Assembly: GCA_046758005.1 (NCBI GenBank)
Contig: JBHHZJ010000005.1
Coordinates: forward strand, 1 to 64,000
Length of the DNA: 64,000 bases
Direction: 5' to 3'
From: JBHHZJ01 sp046758005
GTDB lineage: Bacteria; Pseudomonadota; Alphaproteobacteria; Kiloniellales; J153
A program made the position numbers and the translations under genes. The notes under the pieces are model-generated. The model searched no databases. It was not told where the DNA came from and saw only the letters and a program-made list of their open reading frames with translations. This document shows positions 1-6,773 of this stretch, piece after piece; position 1 is the stretch's first letter, and the number at the start of each line of letters is the position of its first letter.

Positions 1-20
1 GTCGGCACAAGAACATGACG

Positions 21-1100
21 CTAGTGCAGCGACTCTATCGTTTGGTTCACGCGGGCGATACGTTCGAGGATTCCGTCGGCACCCTTGGTCCAGACGAACG
101 GTTTGGGGTCATCGTTGTGCTCTTCGATGTAGCGGTTGATGGCGGTCTGGAGGTCGACGATGGAGCGGAACACGCCGCGCCTGAGCCGCCGGCGCGTGAG
201 GGTGGAGAAGAAGGTCTCGACCGCGTTGGTCCAGGAGGCCGACTTCGGCGTGAAGTGGAAGACCCAGCGCGGATGCCGTGCCAGCCAGGCCACGACCTTG
301 GGGTGCTTGTGGGTGGCGTAGTTGTCGAGGATGGCGTGGACGATCCGGCCCGCCGGGACTTCGGCCTCGATGGCATTGAGGAAGCGGATGAACTCCTGAT
401 GGCGATGACGCTGCATGCAGCGCCCGATGACCGTGCCCGTCAGCGTGTCGAGCGCGGCGAACAGCGTGGTCGTGCCGTGGCGCTTGTAGTCGTGGGTCAT
501 GGTGCCGCACCTGCCGGGCTTGAGCGGCAGCCCCGGCTGGGTGCGGTCGAGCGCCTGGATCTGGCTCTTCTCGTCGATCGACAGGACCAGGGCGTGGGCC
601 GGGGGATCGACGTAGAGGCCGACGATGTCGCGCAGCTTGTTGGTAAACTCGGGGTCGTGCGAGAGCTTGAAGGTGCGCATCCGGTGCGGCTGCAGCTTGT
701 GCGCCGCCCAGATGCGCTGCACCGAGCGCAGGCTGATGCCGGCGGCCCGGGCCATCATGCGGCCGCTCCAGTGGGTCGCCTCGCCGGGCGGGTCCTGGGC
801 CGTCAGCGTCAGCACCCGCGCCACAACCTCCGGCGCCAGCGGCGGCTTGCCCGGCGGCCGGGTCTTGTCGCGCAGCAGCCCCTCGACCCCTTCCTCGGCG
901 AAGCGGCGCTGCCAGCGCCAGACCGCCGGCCGGCTCACACCGGCGCGGCGGGCGACCTGGAGAACCGGCAGACGCTCGGCCGAGTGCAAAACGATGCGCG
1001 CCCGCTGAACATGCTTGAGCGCGTGGCTCCGGTCGCCGGCGATCGCGGCCAATCGCGCACGATCCTCGGCGCTCAAGATCACGCAAACATCCTGGGCCAT
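21..1100 (-). CDS. IS630-family transposase (DDE), stop codon completed by target site
   Basis: 359-residue transposase. The N-terminal third is a helix-turn-helix region of the winged/homeodomain-like kind (motif GVSRPAVWRWQRRF). The C-terminal two thirds is the DDE catalytic domain: first Asp in LSIDEKSQ, second Asp in ILDNYATHK, Glu in NAVETFFSTL. ATG at 1100 is preferred over the upstream in-frame start at 1187, which would lie outside the element. The reading frame runs to the very last base of the IS. The TAG stop (21-23) is made of the TA target dinucleotide plus a flanking base, so there is no stop within the element itself. This is the behaviour described for IS870 of Agrobacterium. 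The frame is intact, so it is probably functional. Confidence 0.93.
   Translation of the reverse strand: MAQDVCVILSAEDRARLAAIAGDRSHALKHVQRARIVLHSAERLPVLQVARRAGVSRPAVWRWQRRFAEEGVEGLLRDKTRPPGKPPLAPEVVARVLTLTAQDPPGEATHWSGRMMARAAGISLRSVQRIWAAHKLQPHRMRTFKLSHDPEFTNKLRDIVGLYVDPPAHALVLSIDEKSQIQALDRTQPGLPLKPGRCGTMTHDYKRHGTTTLFAALDTLTGTVIGRCMQRHRHQEFIRFLNAIEAEVPAGRIVHAILDNYATHKHPKVVAWLARHPRWVFHFTPKSASWTNAVETFFSTLTRRRLRRGVFRSIVDLQTAINRYIEEHNDDPKPFVWTKGADGILERIARVNQTIESLH
24..50 (+). repeat. Left terminal inverted repeat of the IS630 element
   Basis: 27-bp terminal repeat starting directly after the TA of the target CTAG. It matches the reverse complement of 1131-1157 at 19 of 27 positions, with conserved blocks GTGCA, GAC, ATC and TTCAC. 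Confidence 0.88.
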
Positions 1101-1130
1101 CGTCACAGAATCGCATGGCACAAAGCCTTT

Positions 1131-1157
1131 GTGAATCCTATGATCGCGTCTGTGCAC
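1131..1157 (-). repeat. Right terminal inverted repeat of the IS630 element
   Basis: Mate of the repeat at 24-50, ending at the C of CTAG (1157-1160). It lies upstream of the transposase start, so it probably also contains or overlaps the transposase promoter. Confidence 0.88.
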
Positions 1158-1189
1158 TAGCGCCCGAAATCGAGACAACAGAGACATCC

Positions 1190-1312
1190 GTGAGAGGTTA
1201 CCGCGTGAAGGCGACGCATACCGCTGTCTCGGAGGGGGAGCGTGAAAGCCGCCGCCGGCAAATTGCCGATGTCATCATGCGCTCGGTCAAGCGGTTCAAG
1301 ACCGAGGACTGA
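1190..1312 (+). CDS. Small basic ORF beside the IS, possibly a remnant
   Basis: A 40-codon frame opened by GTG at 1190, reading into a charged helix-like stretch (SEGERESRRRQIADVI) and ending KRFKTED. I recognise no domain. Its style resembles short helical ORFs often seen beside recombinase or transposon genes in alphaproteobacteria, but that is an impression, not a match. The frame stays open back through the right end of the IS to 1115, so the true N-terminus may have been removed by the insertion. It could equally be a chance ORF. Confidence 0.3.
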   Translation: MRGYRVKATHTAVSEGERESRRRQIADVIMRSVKRFKTED

Positions 1313-1419
1313 GTGGCCTCGCTGGTGTAGAAGGATACTTGTGCCCTGCGGCACGGCTTCGGCCGAGACCGAGCCATGCGACCTGGAGCACTCTACTTCC
1401 GAGCCCCTATGGCTGCCAC

Positions 1420-1860
1420 TTACGAACGCTCGATCAGTTCGATCTTGTAGCCGTCCGGATCCTCGATGAAGGCGATGACGCTGCCGCCGTGCTTCATCGG
1501 CCCGGGCGGGCGCGGGATCTTGACGCCTTCCTTTTCGAGCTGCGCGCAGGTCCCGTAGATGTCGGGCACGCCGACCGCCAGGTGGCCGAAGCCGGTGCCG
1601 AGTTCGTAGGGCTGCTCCTGGCCCCAGTTGTGGGTGAGCTCGATCACCGCGTTATGCTCCTCGTCGCCGTAGCCGACGAAGGCCAGGGTGAACTCGCCCG
1701 TGGGATAGTCCGTCCTGCGCAGCAGCTTCATCCCCAGGTGCCGGGTATAGAAGTCGATCGATTTCTCAAGGTCCCTGACCCGGATCATGGTGTGCAGCAG
1801 GCGGTACTTGCTCGTCTCGGCCTGGGCGGCCGGGACTTCGGTTGCGCTCGTCTCGCTCAT
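1420..1860 (-). CDS. gloA: Lactoylglutathione lyase (glyoxalase I)
   Basis: 146 residues. Converts the hemithioacetal of methylglyoxal and glutathione to S-lactoylglutathione in the cytosol. The four expected metal ligands are visible: H23 (LLHTMIRV), E74 (AVIELTHNW), H93 (GFGHLAVG) and E141 (YKIELIE). The N-terminus carries about 17 extra residues (MSETSATEVPAAQAETSK) before the glyoxalase fold, so a later start is possible but no in-frame ATG exists before H23. It lies 28 nt downstream of lpxB in the same direction and may be read through from the lipid A operon. Confidence 0.93.
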   Translation of the reverse strand: MSETSATEVPAAQAETSKYRLLHTMIRVRDLEKSIDFYTRHLGMKLLRRTDYPTGEFTLAFVGYGDEEHNAVIELTHNWGQEQPYELGTGFGHLAVGVPDIYGTCAQLEKEGVKIPRPPGPMKHGGSVIAFIEDPDGYKIELIERS

Positions 1861-1888
1861 GGGTCCTCCTCGTCGTTTTGCGTCTATC

Positions 1889-3085
1889 CTAGCGAATTTG
1901 CCGGTTCCGGCCAGAGCGGATCAGGGCGAGCACCTGACGCGCGGCGCGCCGGCTGGGCGTCTCGCCGCCGGGGTCGAGCGCATCGACGGCCTCCCGGCAG
2001 GCCGCGATCTGTGCCTGCCGGGCCGCCGGGTCCGAGAGAAGGCGGCCCACCGCCTCCGCCAGGTTCTCCGCGGTGCAGCGCTCCAGGAGGAACTCGGGCT
2101 GGGCCTCGCGACCAAGCAGGATGTTCGGGATGCTGACGTGGCGCAGCTTGACGATGCGCCGGGCGAGAACGGCGGTGAGCGGCGCCAGCCGGTAGGCGAT
2201 CACGGTCGGCACCTGTGCGACCGCCAGCTCGACCGCGACGGTGCCGGAGGCGGCCAGCGCGGCGTCGCACACGGCGAATCCCTCGGCTTTTTCGCACTCG
2301 CTGCGCAGGATTTCGGCCGCAACCGGCCAGCCGCGGACCGCCGCGGCGACATCGTCGGCCACGGTGAACACGGTCGGGACCACCGCCCGAAGCGCCGGAA
2401 ACCGCTCCTTCAGCAACCCCAGGGCGCTGCCGAAGACCGGCGCCAGCCGGCGCACCTCGCCGCGCCGGCTGCCCGGCAGCACGCAGAGCAGCGGCGCGTC
2501 GGGCGCGATGCCGTGGCGCCGCCGGAACGTCCCGCGATCGGACGCCGGGTGGCCCGCCTCCAGCGCCGAATGGCCGACAAACGTGGTGGCCAGGCCGTGC
2601 GTCTCGAAGTAGGCCGGCTCGAAGGGCAGCAGGACCAACAGGTGGTCCAGGTAGCGGGCCATCCGTCGCGCGCGCCAGGGCTTCCAGGCCCACACCGACG
2701 GCGCAACGTAGTGGACCAGCGGGATCCCGGCCCCGGCCAGCCGCTTGGCGACCTCCAGCGTGAAGTTCGGCGAGTCGATGGTCACGACTACGGCGGGGCG
2801 CGCGGCCCGCGCGGCAGCTGCGGTTTGCCGAATGCGGCGCAGGATGCGCGGCACATGGGGCAGGACCTCGACCAGGCCCATGACCGCCAGCTCCTCGATC
2901 GGAACCAGGCTGCGCAGCCCCTGGGCGGCCATGGCTTCGCCGCCCACGCCGGCGAAGCGGATCCGGCCCCCCGTCTCGTCCTGGAGCGCGGCCATGAGCC
3001 GGGCGCCCAAGACATCGCCCGAGGGTTCCCCCGCGATGAGGAAGACGAGCGGGCCGGCCTCGCCGCCGGGCGCGGCGGCGATCAT
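1889..3085 (-). CDS. lpxB: Lipid-A-disaccharide synthase
   Basis: 398-residue GT19 glycosyltransferase. It joins UDP-2,3-diacylglucosamine and lipid X (2,3-diacylglucosamine-1-phosphate) to make the tetra-acyl disaccharide of lipid A, at the inner face of the inner membrane. The diagnostic AGEPSGD motif is at residues 18-24, and the C-terminal half carries the nucleotide-sugar domain (LPGSRRGEVRRL). Its ATG overlaps the lpxI stop as ATGA, so the two are translationally coupled. It is the last lipid A gene of the operon. Confidence 0.96.
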   Translation of the reverse strand: MIAAAPGGEAGPLVFLIAGEPSGDVLGARLMAALQDETGGRIRFAGVGGEAMAAQGLRSLVPIEELAVMGLVEVLPHVPRILRRIRQTAAAARAARPAVVVTIDSPNFTLEVAKRLAGAGIPLVHYVAPSVWAWKPWRARRMARYLDHLLVLLPFEPAYFETHGLATTFVGHSALEAGHPASDRGTFRRRHGIAPDAPLLCVLPGSRRGEVRRLAPVFGSALGLLKERFPALRAVVPTVFTVADDVAAAVRGWPVAAEILRSECEKAEGFAVCDAALAASGTVAVELAVAQVPTVIAYRLAPLTAVLARRIVKLRHVSIPNILLGREAQPEFLLERCTAENLAEAVGRLLSDPAARQAQIAACREAVDALDPGGETPSRRAARQVLALIRSGRNRQIR

Positions 3086-3903
3086 CCCGAGACCTGGATC
3101 CCGACCACGAACAGCCCCGCCGCGTCGGCGGCCCGCGCCACGGCCGGGCGGTCGATCAATAGGGCGCCGCCCGCCTCGACCGCGATTCCGCGCAGGCCGG
3201 CCGCCGCCGCGCCATCGACGGTGCGCACGCCGATGGTCGGCAGATCGACCCGCGTTTCCTGCTGCGGCTTCTTGATCTTGACCAGGACGCCGCCGGGTCC
3301 CTTACGGCGGAGCGCGCCGCAGCGCGCGAGCAGCCGGTCCGTGCCTTCCACGGCCTCGACCCCGAGCACCATGCCCTGCTGCACGACCACCGCCTGCCCG
3401 ACATCGACGGCGCCCAGCGCCTGAGCGACGGCGAGGCCGCGGGCGATGTCGCTCCGCGCCTGGGGGTCGGGTTCCAAGGCCCCATAGGGCCCGGCGGGGG
3501 CAAGCAGGTCCGCCACGATGTCGTCGATGCCGAGGACCCGGAAGCCCTCGTCCTCGAGGGCGCTCACGATGGCGCGCAGAAGGCCGTCGTCGCCCAGCCC
3601 TTTCGCGCCGACCCTGGCGAAAAACTGGATGCTGCGGGAATCGAGCCGCAGCGCGCTCAGGCTCGGCCGGGAAATCGGCCCGACCATCACCAGGTCCGCG
3701 ACGCCGGCGGCGCGCAACGCGTCCAAGCCGGTGCCGGTCAGGCCGAGGCGGGTCCAGGCGTGCTCGACGTCGCGCACGGTGGCCGGGTCGGTCTGGCCCT
3801 CGAAGGCCAGGACGAAGACCTCGCGCCCGCTGGCCCGGCAGACCTCGACCAGGCGGGTCGGAAGGTCGCCGCCGCCGGCCAGAATGCCCAGCTTACCCGC
3901 CAT
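3082..3903 (-). CDS. lpxI: UDP-2,3-diacylglucosamine pyrophosphatase LpxI (DUF1009)
   Basis: 273 residues. Hydrolyses UDP-2,3-diacylglucosamine to lipid X and UMP. This is the alphaproteobacterial replacement for LpxH, and no lpxH is seen in the window. Typical features are the N-terminal MAGKLGILAGGGDLP and the C-terminal half with VVVQQGMVLGVEAVEGTDRL and VKIKKPQQETRVDLPTIG. ATG at 3903 is chosen because the family begins MxGKLGIxAGxGxLP; the frame is open further upstream but that extension is low-complexity. It overlaps the end of lpxA by 11 nt. Confidence 0.94.
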   Translation of the reverse strand: MAGKLGILAGGGDLPTRLVEVCRASGREVFVLAFEGQTDPATVRDVEHAWTRLGLTGTGLDALRAAGVADLVMVGPISRPSLSALRLDSRSIQFFARVGAKGLGDDGLLRAIVSALEDEGFRVLGIDDIVADLLAPAGPYGALEPDPQARSDIARGLAVAQALGAVDVGQAVVVQQGMVLGVEAVEGTDRLLARCGALRRKGPGGVLVKIKKPQQETRVDLPTIGVRTVDGAAAAGLRGIAVEAGGALLIDRPAVARAADAAGLFVVGIQVSG

Positions 3904-4693
3904 GCCCCGATTTGGGCCGGCACAGCGCCCGCGAGGTTTCGCCGCGCACGAAGCCGACGATGTCGGCCACGCCCCGGGCCTCGCCCAGTTCCGAGGCAAG
4001 GCGTTCGATCCGCTCGGCCAAGGTATCCTCGCCGCTGAACAGTATCCGGTAGGCGTCGGCAAGCGCCTGGATCTGGCCGCGATCGAACCCGTGGCGCTTC
4101 AGGCCGACGACGTTGAGGCCGTGCAGGTGCGCGCGCTCGCCCATCGCCATGCCGTAGGGGATCACGTCGTGCTCGACGCCCGACATCCCGCCGACGATCG
4201 CGTGTCGGCCGATGCGCACGAACTGATGGACCGCCGACAGCCCGCCGATGATGGCGTGGTCCTCGATGACCACGTGCCCACCGAGGGTGGCGTTGTTGGC
4301 CATGATCACACCGTCGCCGACCTGGCAATCGTGCGCAACGTGGGCGCCGACCATGAACAGGCAGCCGTTGCCCACGCGGGTGACCATGCCGCCGCCCTCG
4401 GTGCCCGGGTTCATGGTGACGTGTTCGCGGATGACGTTGTCTTGGCCGATGACCAGCTCGGAGGGCTCGCCGCCGTACTTCAGGTCCTGGGGCCGGTGGC
4501 CGATCGAGGCGAAGGAAAAGATCCGGGTCCGCGGGCCGATCCGCGTGCGCCCGGCGACGACCACATGGCTCTCAAGCACGACCTCGTCGGCGAGCACAAC
4601 CTGCGCCCCGACCACGCAGTACGGGCCGATCCTTACCCCTTTGCCGAGCTTGGCTTCCGGCTCGACGATGGCGGTGCGGTGAACGTCGGCCAT
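3893..4693 (-). CDS. lpxA: UDP-N-acetylglucosamine acyltransferase
   Basis: 266 residues. Catalyses the first step of lipid A synthesis, transfer of 3-hydroxyacyl from ACP to UDP-GlcNAc. The N-terminal two thirds are left-handed beta-helix hexapeptide repeats (IGPYCVVGAQVVLADEVVLE and onward) and the C-terminus is a helical ACP-binding region. The catalytic-type His is in the MVGAHVAHDCQVGDG segment. ATG at 4693 (MADVHRTAIVEPE) overlaps the fabZ stop by one base. The TTG one codon upstream is less likely. Confidence 0.96.
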   Translation of the reverse strand: MADVHRTAIVEPEAKLGKGVRIGPYCVVGAQVVLADEVVLESHVVVAGRTRIGPRTRIFSFASIGHRPQDLKYGGEPSELVIGQDNVIREHVTMNPGTEGGGMVTRVGNGCLFMVGAHVAHDCQVGDGVIMANNATLGGHVVIEDHAIIGGLSAVHQFVRIGRHAIVGGMSGVEHDVIPYGMAMGERAHLHGLNVVGLKRHGFDRGQIQALADAYRILFSGEDTLAERIERLASELGEARGVADIVGFVRGETSRALCRPKSGHGG

Positions 4694-5163
4694 CAATCAT
4701 CCATGATCATGGCCGAAAACCGGGCCTCGGCCATCAGGACGCCGTTGACCTTGGCTTGGCCGCTGAACTTCCACACGTTGCGCCGATGGCGAAGCTTGGT
4801 GACGTGGACGTAGACCGTATCGCCGGGAACGATCGGCTTGCGGAAGCGGCCCTCCTCGACGGTCATGAAGTACACGAGCTTGCCGGCGGCGGCCCCTTGC
4901 AAGGTCTCCACCACCAGGACTGCGGCGGTCTGGGCCATCGACTCGATGACCAGGACGCCGGGCATCACCGGCTGGCGCGGAAAATGGCCCTGGAAATAGC
5001 CTTCGTTGATGGTGACGTTCTTGACGCCGATTGCGCTCTGGTCGGGGATGACGTCGATGACGCGGTCGATCATGAGAAACGGAAAACGGTGCGGGATCAG
5101 CTCCATGATCCGCATGATGTCGACCGCGCGGACCTCGGTTCGCGCCGCAGGCTGCTCACTCAT
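4693..5163 (-). CDS. fabZ: 3-hydroxyacyl-ACP dehydratase FabZ
   Basis: 156-residue single hot-dog dehydratase of type II fatty acid synthesis. It competes with LpxA/LpxD for 3-hydroxyacyl-ACP, which explains its place inside the lpx operon. The active-site pair is H60 (FQGHFPRQPVMPG) and E74 (GVLVIESMAQ), with the expected 14-residue spacing. The family motif PHRFPFLMIDRV is at 24-35. ATG at 5163 overlaps the lpxD stop by 8 nt; the longer frame above it is out of family. Confidence 0.96.
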   Translation of the reverse strand: MSEQPAARTEVRAVDIMRIMELIPHRFPFLMIDRVIDVIPDQSAIGVKNVTINEGYFQGHFPRQPVMPGVLVIESMAQTAAVLVVETLQGAAAGKLVYFMTVEEGRFRKPIVPGDTVYVHVTKLRHRRNVWKFSGQAKVNGVLMAEARFSAMIMDD

Positions 5164-6187
5164 CGCGCTTGCCTTTCGACTTAAGCTGACGCTGCCAGAT
5201 CGTGCAGAGACGGAAGAAATCCCTGAGCGGCAAGGCGGGAATGCCGGCCACCGTCTGGCCCGCCGGCACATCGCGCATGATGCCGCTCTTGGCAGAAAGC
5301 TGCGCGCCCTTTCCGATCGTCAAATGGCCCGCGACGCCCGCCTGAGCGGCCACGACCACGTAGTCCTCGAGCTTGGTGCTGCCTGCGATCCCGGACTGGG
5401 CGACCAGCACACATCCCCGCCCCAGGCGCACGTTGTGCCCGATCTGGACCAGATTATCAATCTTCGACCCGGCGCCGATAACCGTGTCGGGGCCGGCGCC
5501 CCGGTCGATCGTGCTGTTGGCGCCGACCTCAACGTCGTCTTCGATGATCGCGCGGCCCAATTGCGGCACATCGACGAACCCTTCCGGGTCCATGGCGAAT
5601 CCGAAGCCGCGGTTGCCGATGCACACCCCGGCGTGCAGGAGGCAGCGCTTGCCGATCAGGCAGTGGCTGAGGAAGGCGTTCGCACCGACCTCGGTCCCGT
5701 CGCCGATCACGACCCCCTCCTCGATGACCGCGTTGGCCTTGATGCGGCAACCGCGGCCGATCTCGACCCGAGCGCCGATGACGACGCCGGGCCCGATCCG
5801 CGTGCCCTCGCCGATCGTGGCCGAGGGGTCGATGATGGCGGTTTCGTGGCGGCCGCCGCCGAGCGCAGGTTCGGGATAGAACGCCCGGGCCACCAGGGCA
5901 TAGGCCTTGTACGGCTTGGGCGTGAGCAGCAGCGCCATGCCTTTCGGCGCCCGCTCCGCGTTCTCCGGCGCGACGATGCAGGCGCCCGCGCTGCTCGCCG
6001 CGAAGCTGTCGAGATAGCGGCGGTTGTCGAGGAAGCTCACATCGCTCGGTCCTGCCGAATCCAGCGGCGCCACGTCTGTGAACTCCTTGTCGGGTCCGGC
6101 GCCCGGCCCGAGCTCGGCGCCCGCGATCCGGGCCAATTCGCTCAATTTGTAGGGGCCCGCGAGACTGAAGAAGCGGGGGTCTGCCAT
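5156..6187 (-). CDS. lpxD: UDP-3-O-(3-hydroxyacyl)glucosamine N-acyltransferase
   Basis: 343 residues, usual length. Adds the second (N-linked) hydroxyacyl chain to the lipid A precursor. An N-terminal uridine-binding domain (to about residue 100) is followed by hexapeptide repeats and a C-terminal helix. The segment IQIGHNVRLGRGC contains the expected catalytic His. Starts 9 nt downstream of skp. Confidence 0.96.
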   Translation of the reverse strand: MADPRFFSLAGPYKLSELARIAGAELGPGAGPDKEFTDVAPLDSAGPSDVSFLDNRRYLDSFAASSAGACIVAPENAERAPKGMALLLTPKPYKAYALVARAFYPEPALGGGRHETAIIDPSATIGEGTRIGPGVVIGARVEIGRGCRIKANAVIEEGVVIGDGTEVGANAFLSHCLIGKRCLLHAGVCIGNRGFGFAMDPEGFVDVPQLGRAIIEDDVEVGANSTIDRGAGPDTVIGAGSKIDNLVQIGHNVRLGRGCVLVAQSGIAGSTKLEDYVVVAAQAGVAGHLTIGKGAQLSAKSGIMRDVPAGQTVAGIPALPLRDFFRLCTIWQRQLKSKGKRDE

Positions 6188-6195
6188 GGCCGGGC

Positions 6196-6768
6196 TTAGT
6201 TTTGCGGCACCGACGCCGAGATCTCGGGCAGGCGGGCGTTCAATCGCTTCAAGGCGTCATTCGTGATTTCGAAGCCGGGCTTGACGATGACGACGGTGGC
6301 CTTGGTCAGGATCAGGTCCAGCCCGCGTTCCTCCGCGATTGCCTTGGCCACTTGGGTCAGTTCCTTCTGAACCTGGGCCATGCCCTTGGCGAAGGTTTGG
6401 TCGAGGCTGCGCTTGCGCTGTTTCGCCTCGCGCTGCAGCATCGCGACCTGCCTTTGCAGTTCCTTGCGCTTCTCCGCGAAGGCGTCGGCCGAAAGAACGG
6501 TCCGCTGGCGCGCCAGTTCCCGGTCGGCGTCGCGCAGGTTCTGCTCCATCTTGCGCAGCTCGGCTTGATGCTGGTCCCGCCGCCGTTCGATCCGCTTGGC
6601 CAGCCCCCTGACCGCCGTGGACTCTCGCAGGATCCGCTGAACGTCGATGATGGCGAACACCGGCGCCTTGGCGTCTTGCGCCCGCGCCGGCGCCTCGGCA
6701 AACAGCCATGGCGAGATGAGCAGAAGGACCGCGGCGGCGCGCAGCGTGTGGCGATGAAGCGATGACAT
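6196..6768 (-). CDS. skp: OmpH/Skp-family periplasmic chaperone
   Basis: 190 residues. The N-terminal signal peptide (hydrophobic AAAVLLLISPWLFAEAPARA, likely cleaved near residue 30) is followed by a long charged coiled coil with K/E/R/Q heptads (about 55-145), the Skp jellyfish-arm pattern. It binds unfolded outer-membrane proteins in the periplasm and hands them to BamA, encoded directly upstream (5-nt gap). Confidence 0.9.
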   Translation of the reverse strand: MSSLHRHTLRAAAVLLLISPWLFAEAPARAQDAKAPVFAIIDVQRILRESTAVRGLAKRIERRRDQHQAELRKMEQNLRDADRELARQRTVLSADAFAEKRKELQRQVAMLQREAKQRKRSLDQTFAKGMAQVQKELTQVAKAIAEERGLDLILTKATVVIVKPGFEITNDALKRLNARLPEISASVPQN

Positions 6769-6773
6769 AATGG

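Larger units (their letters stand above)
24..1157. mobile_element. IS630-family insertion sequence, complete (IS870-like)
   Basis: A complete element of about 1.13 kb. Its two ends form a 27-bp imperfect inverted repeat (24-50 against 1131-1157, 19 of 27 matching, both outer ends beginning GTGCA and both inner ends finishing TTCAC). It is flanked by TA on each side (22-23 and 1158-1159) within CTAG at 21-24 and 1157-1160, the target preference known for this family. It carries one intact transposase gene and nothing else. Ends, TA duplication and an undamaged reading frame suggest a recent, possibly active insertion. Confidence 0.93.
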
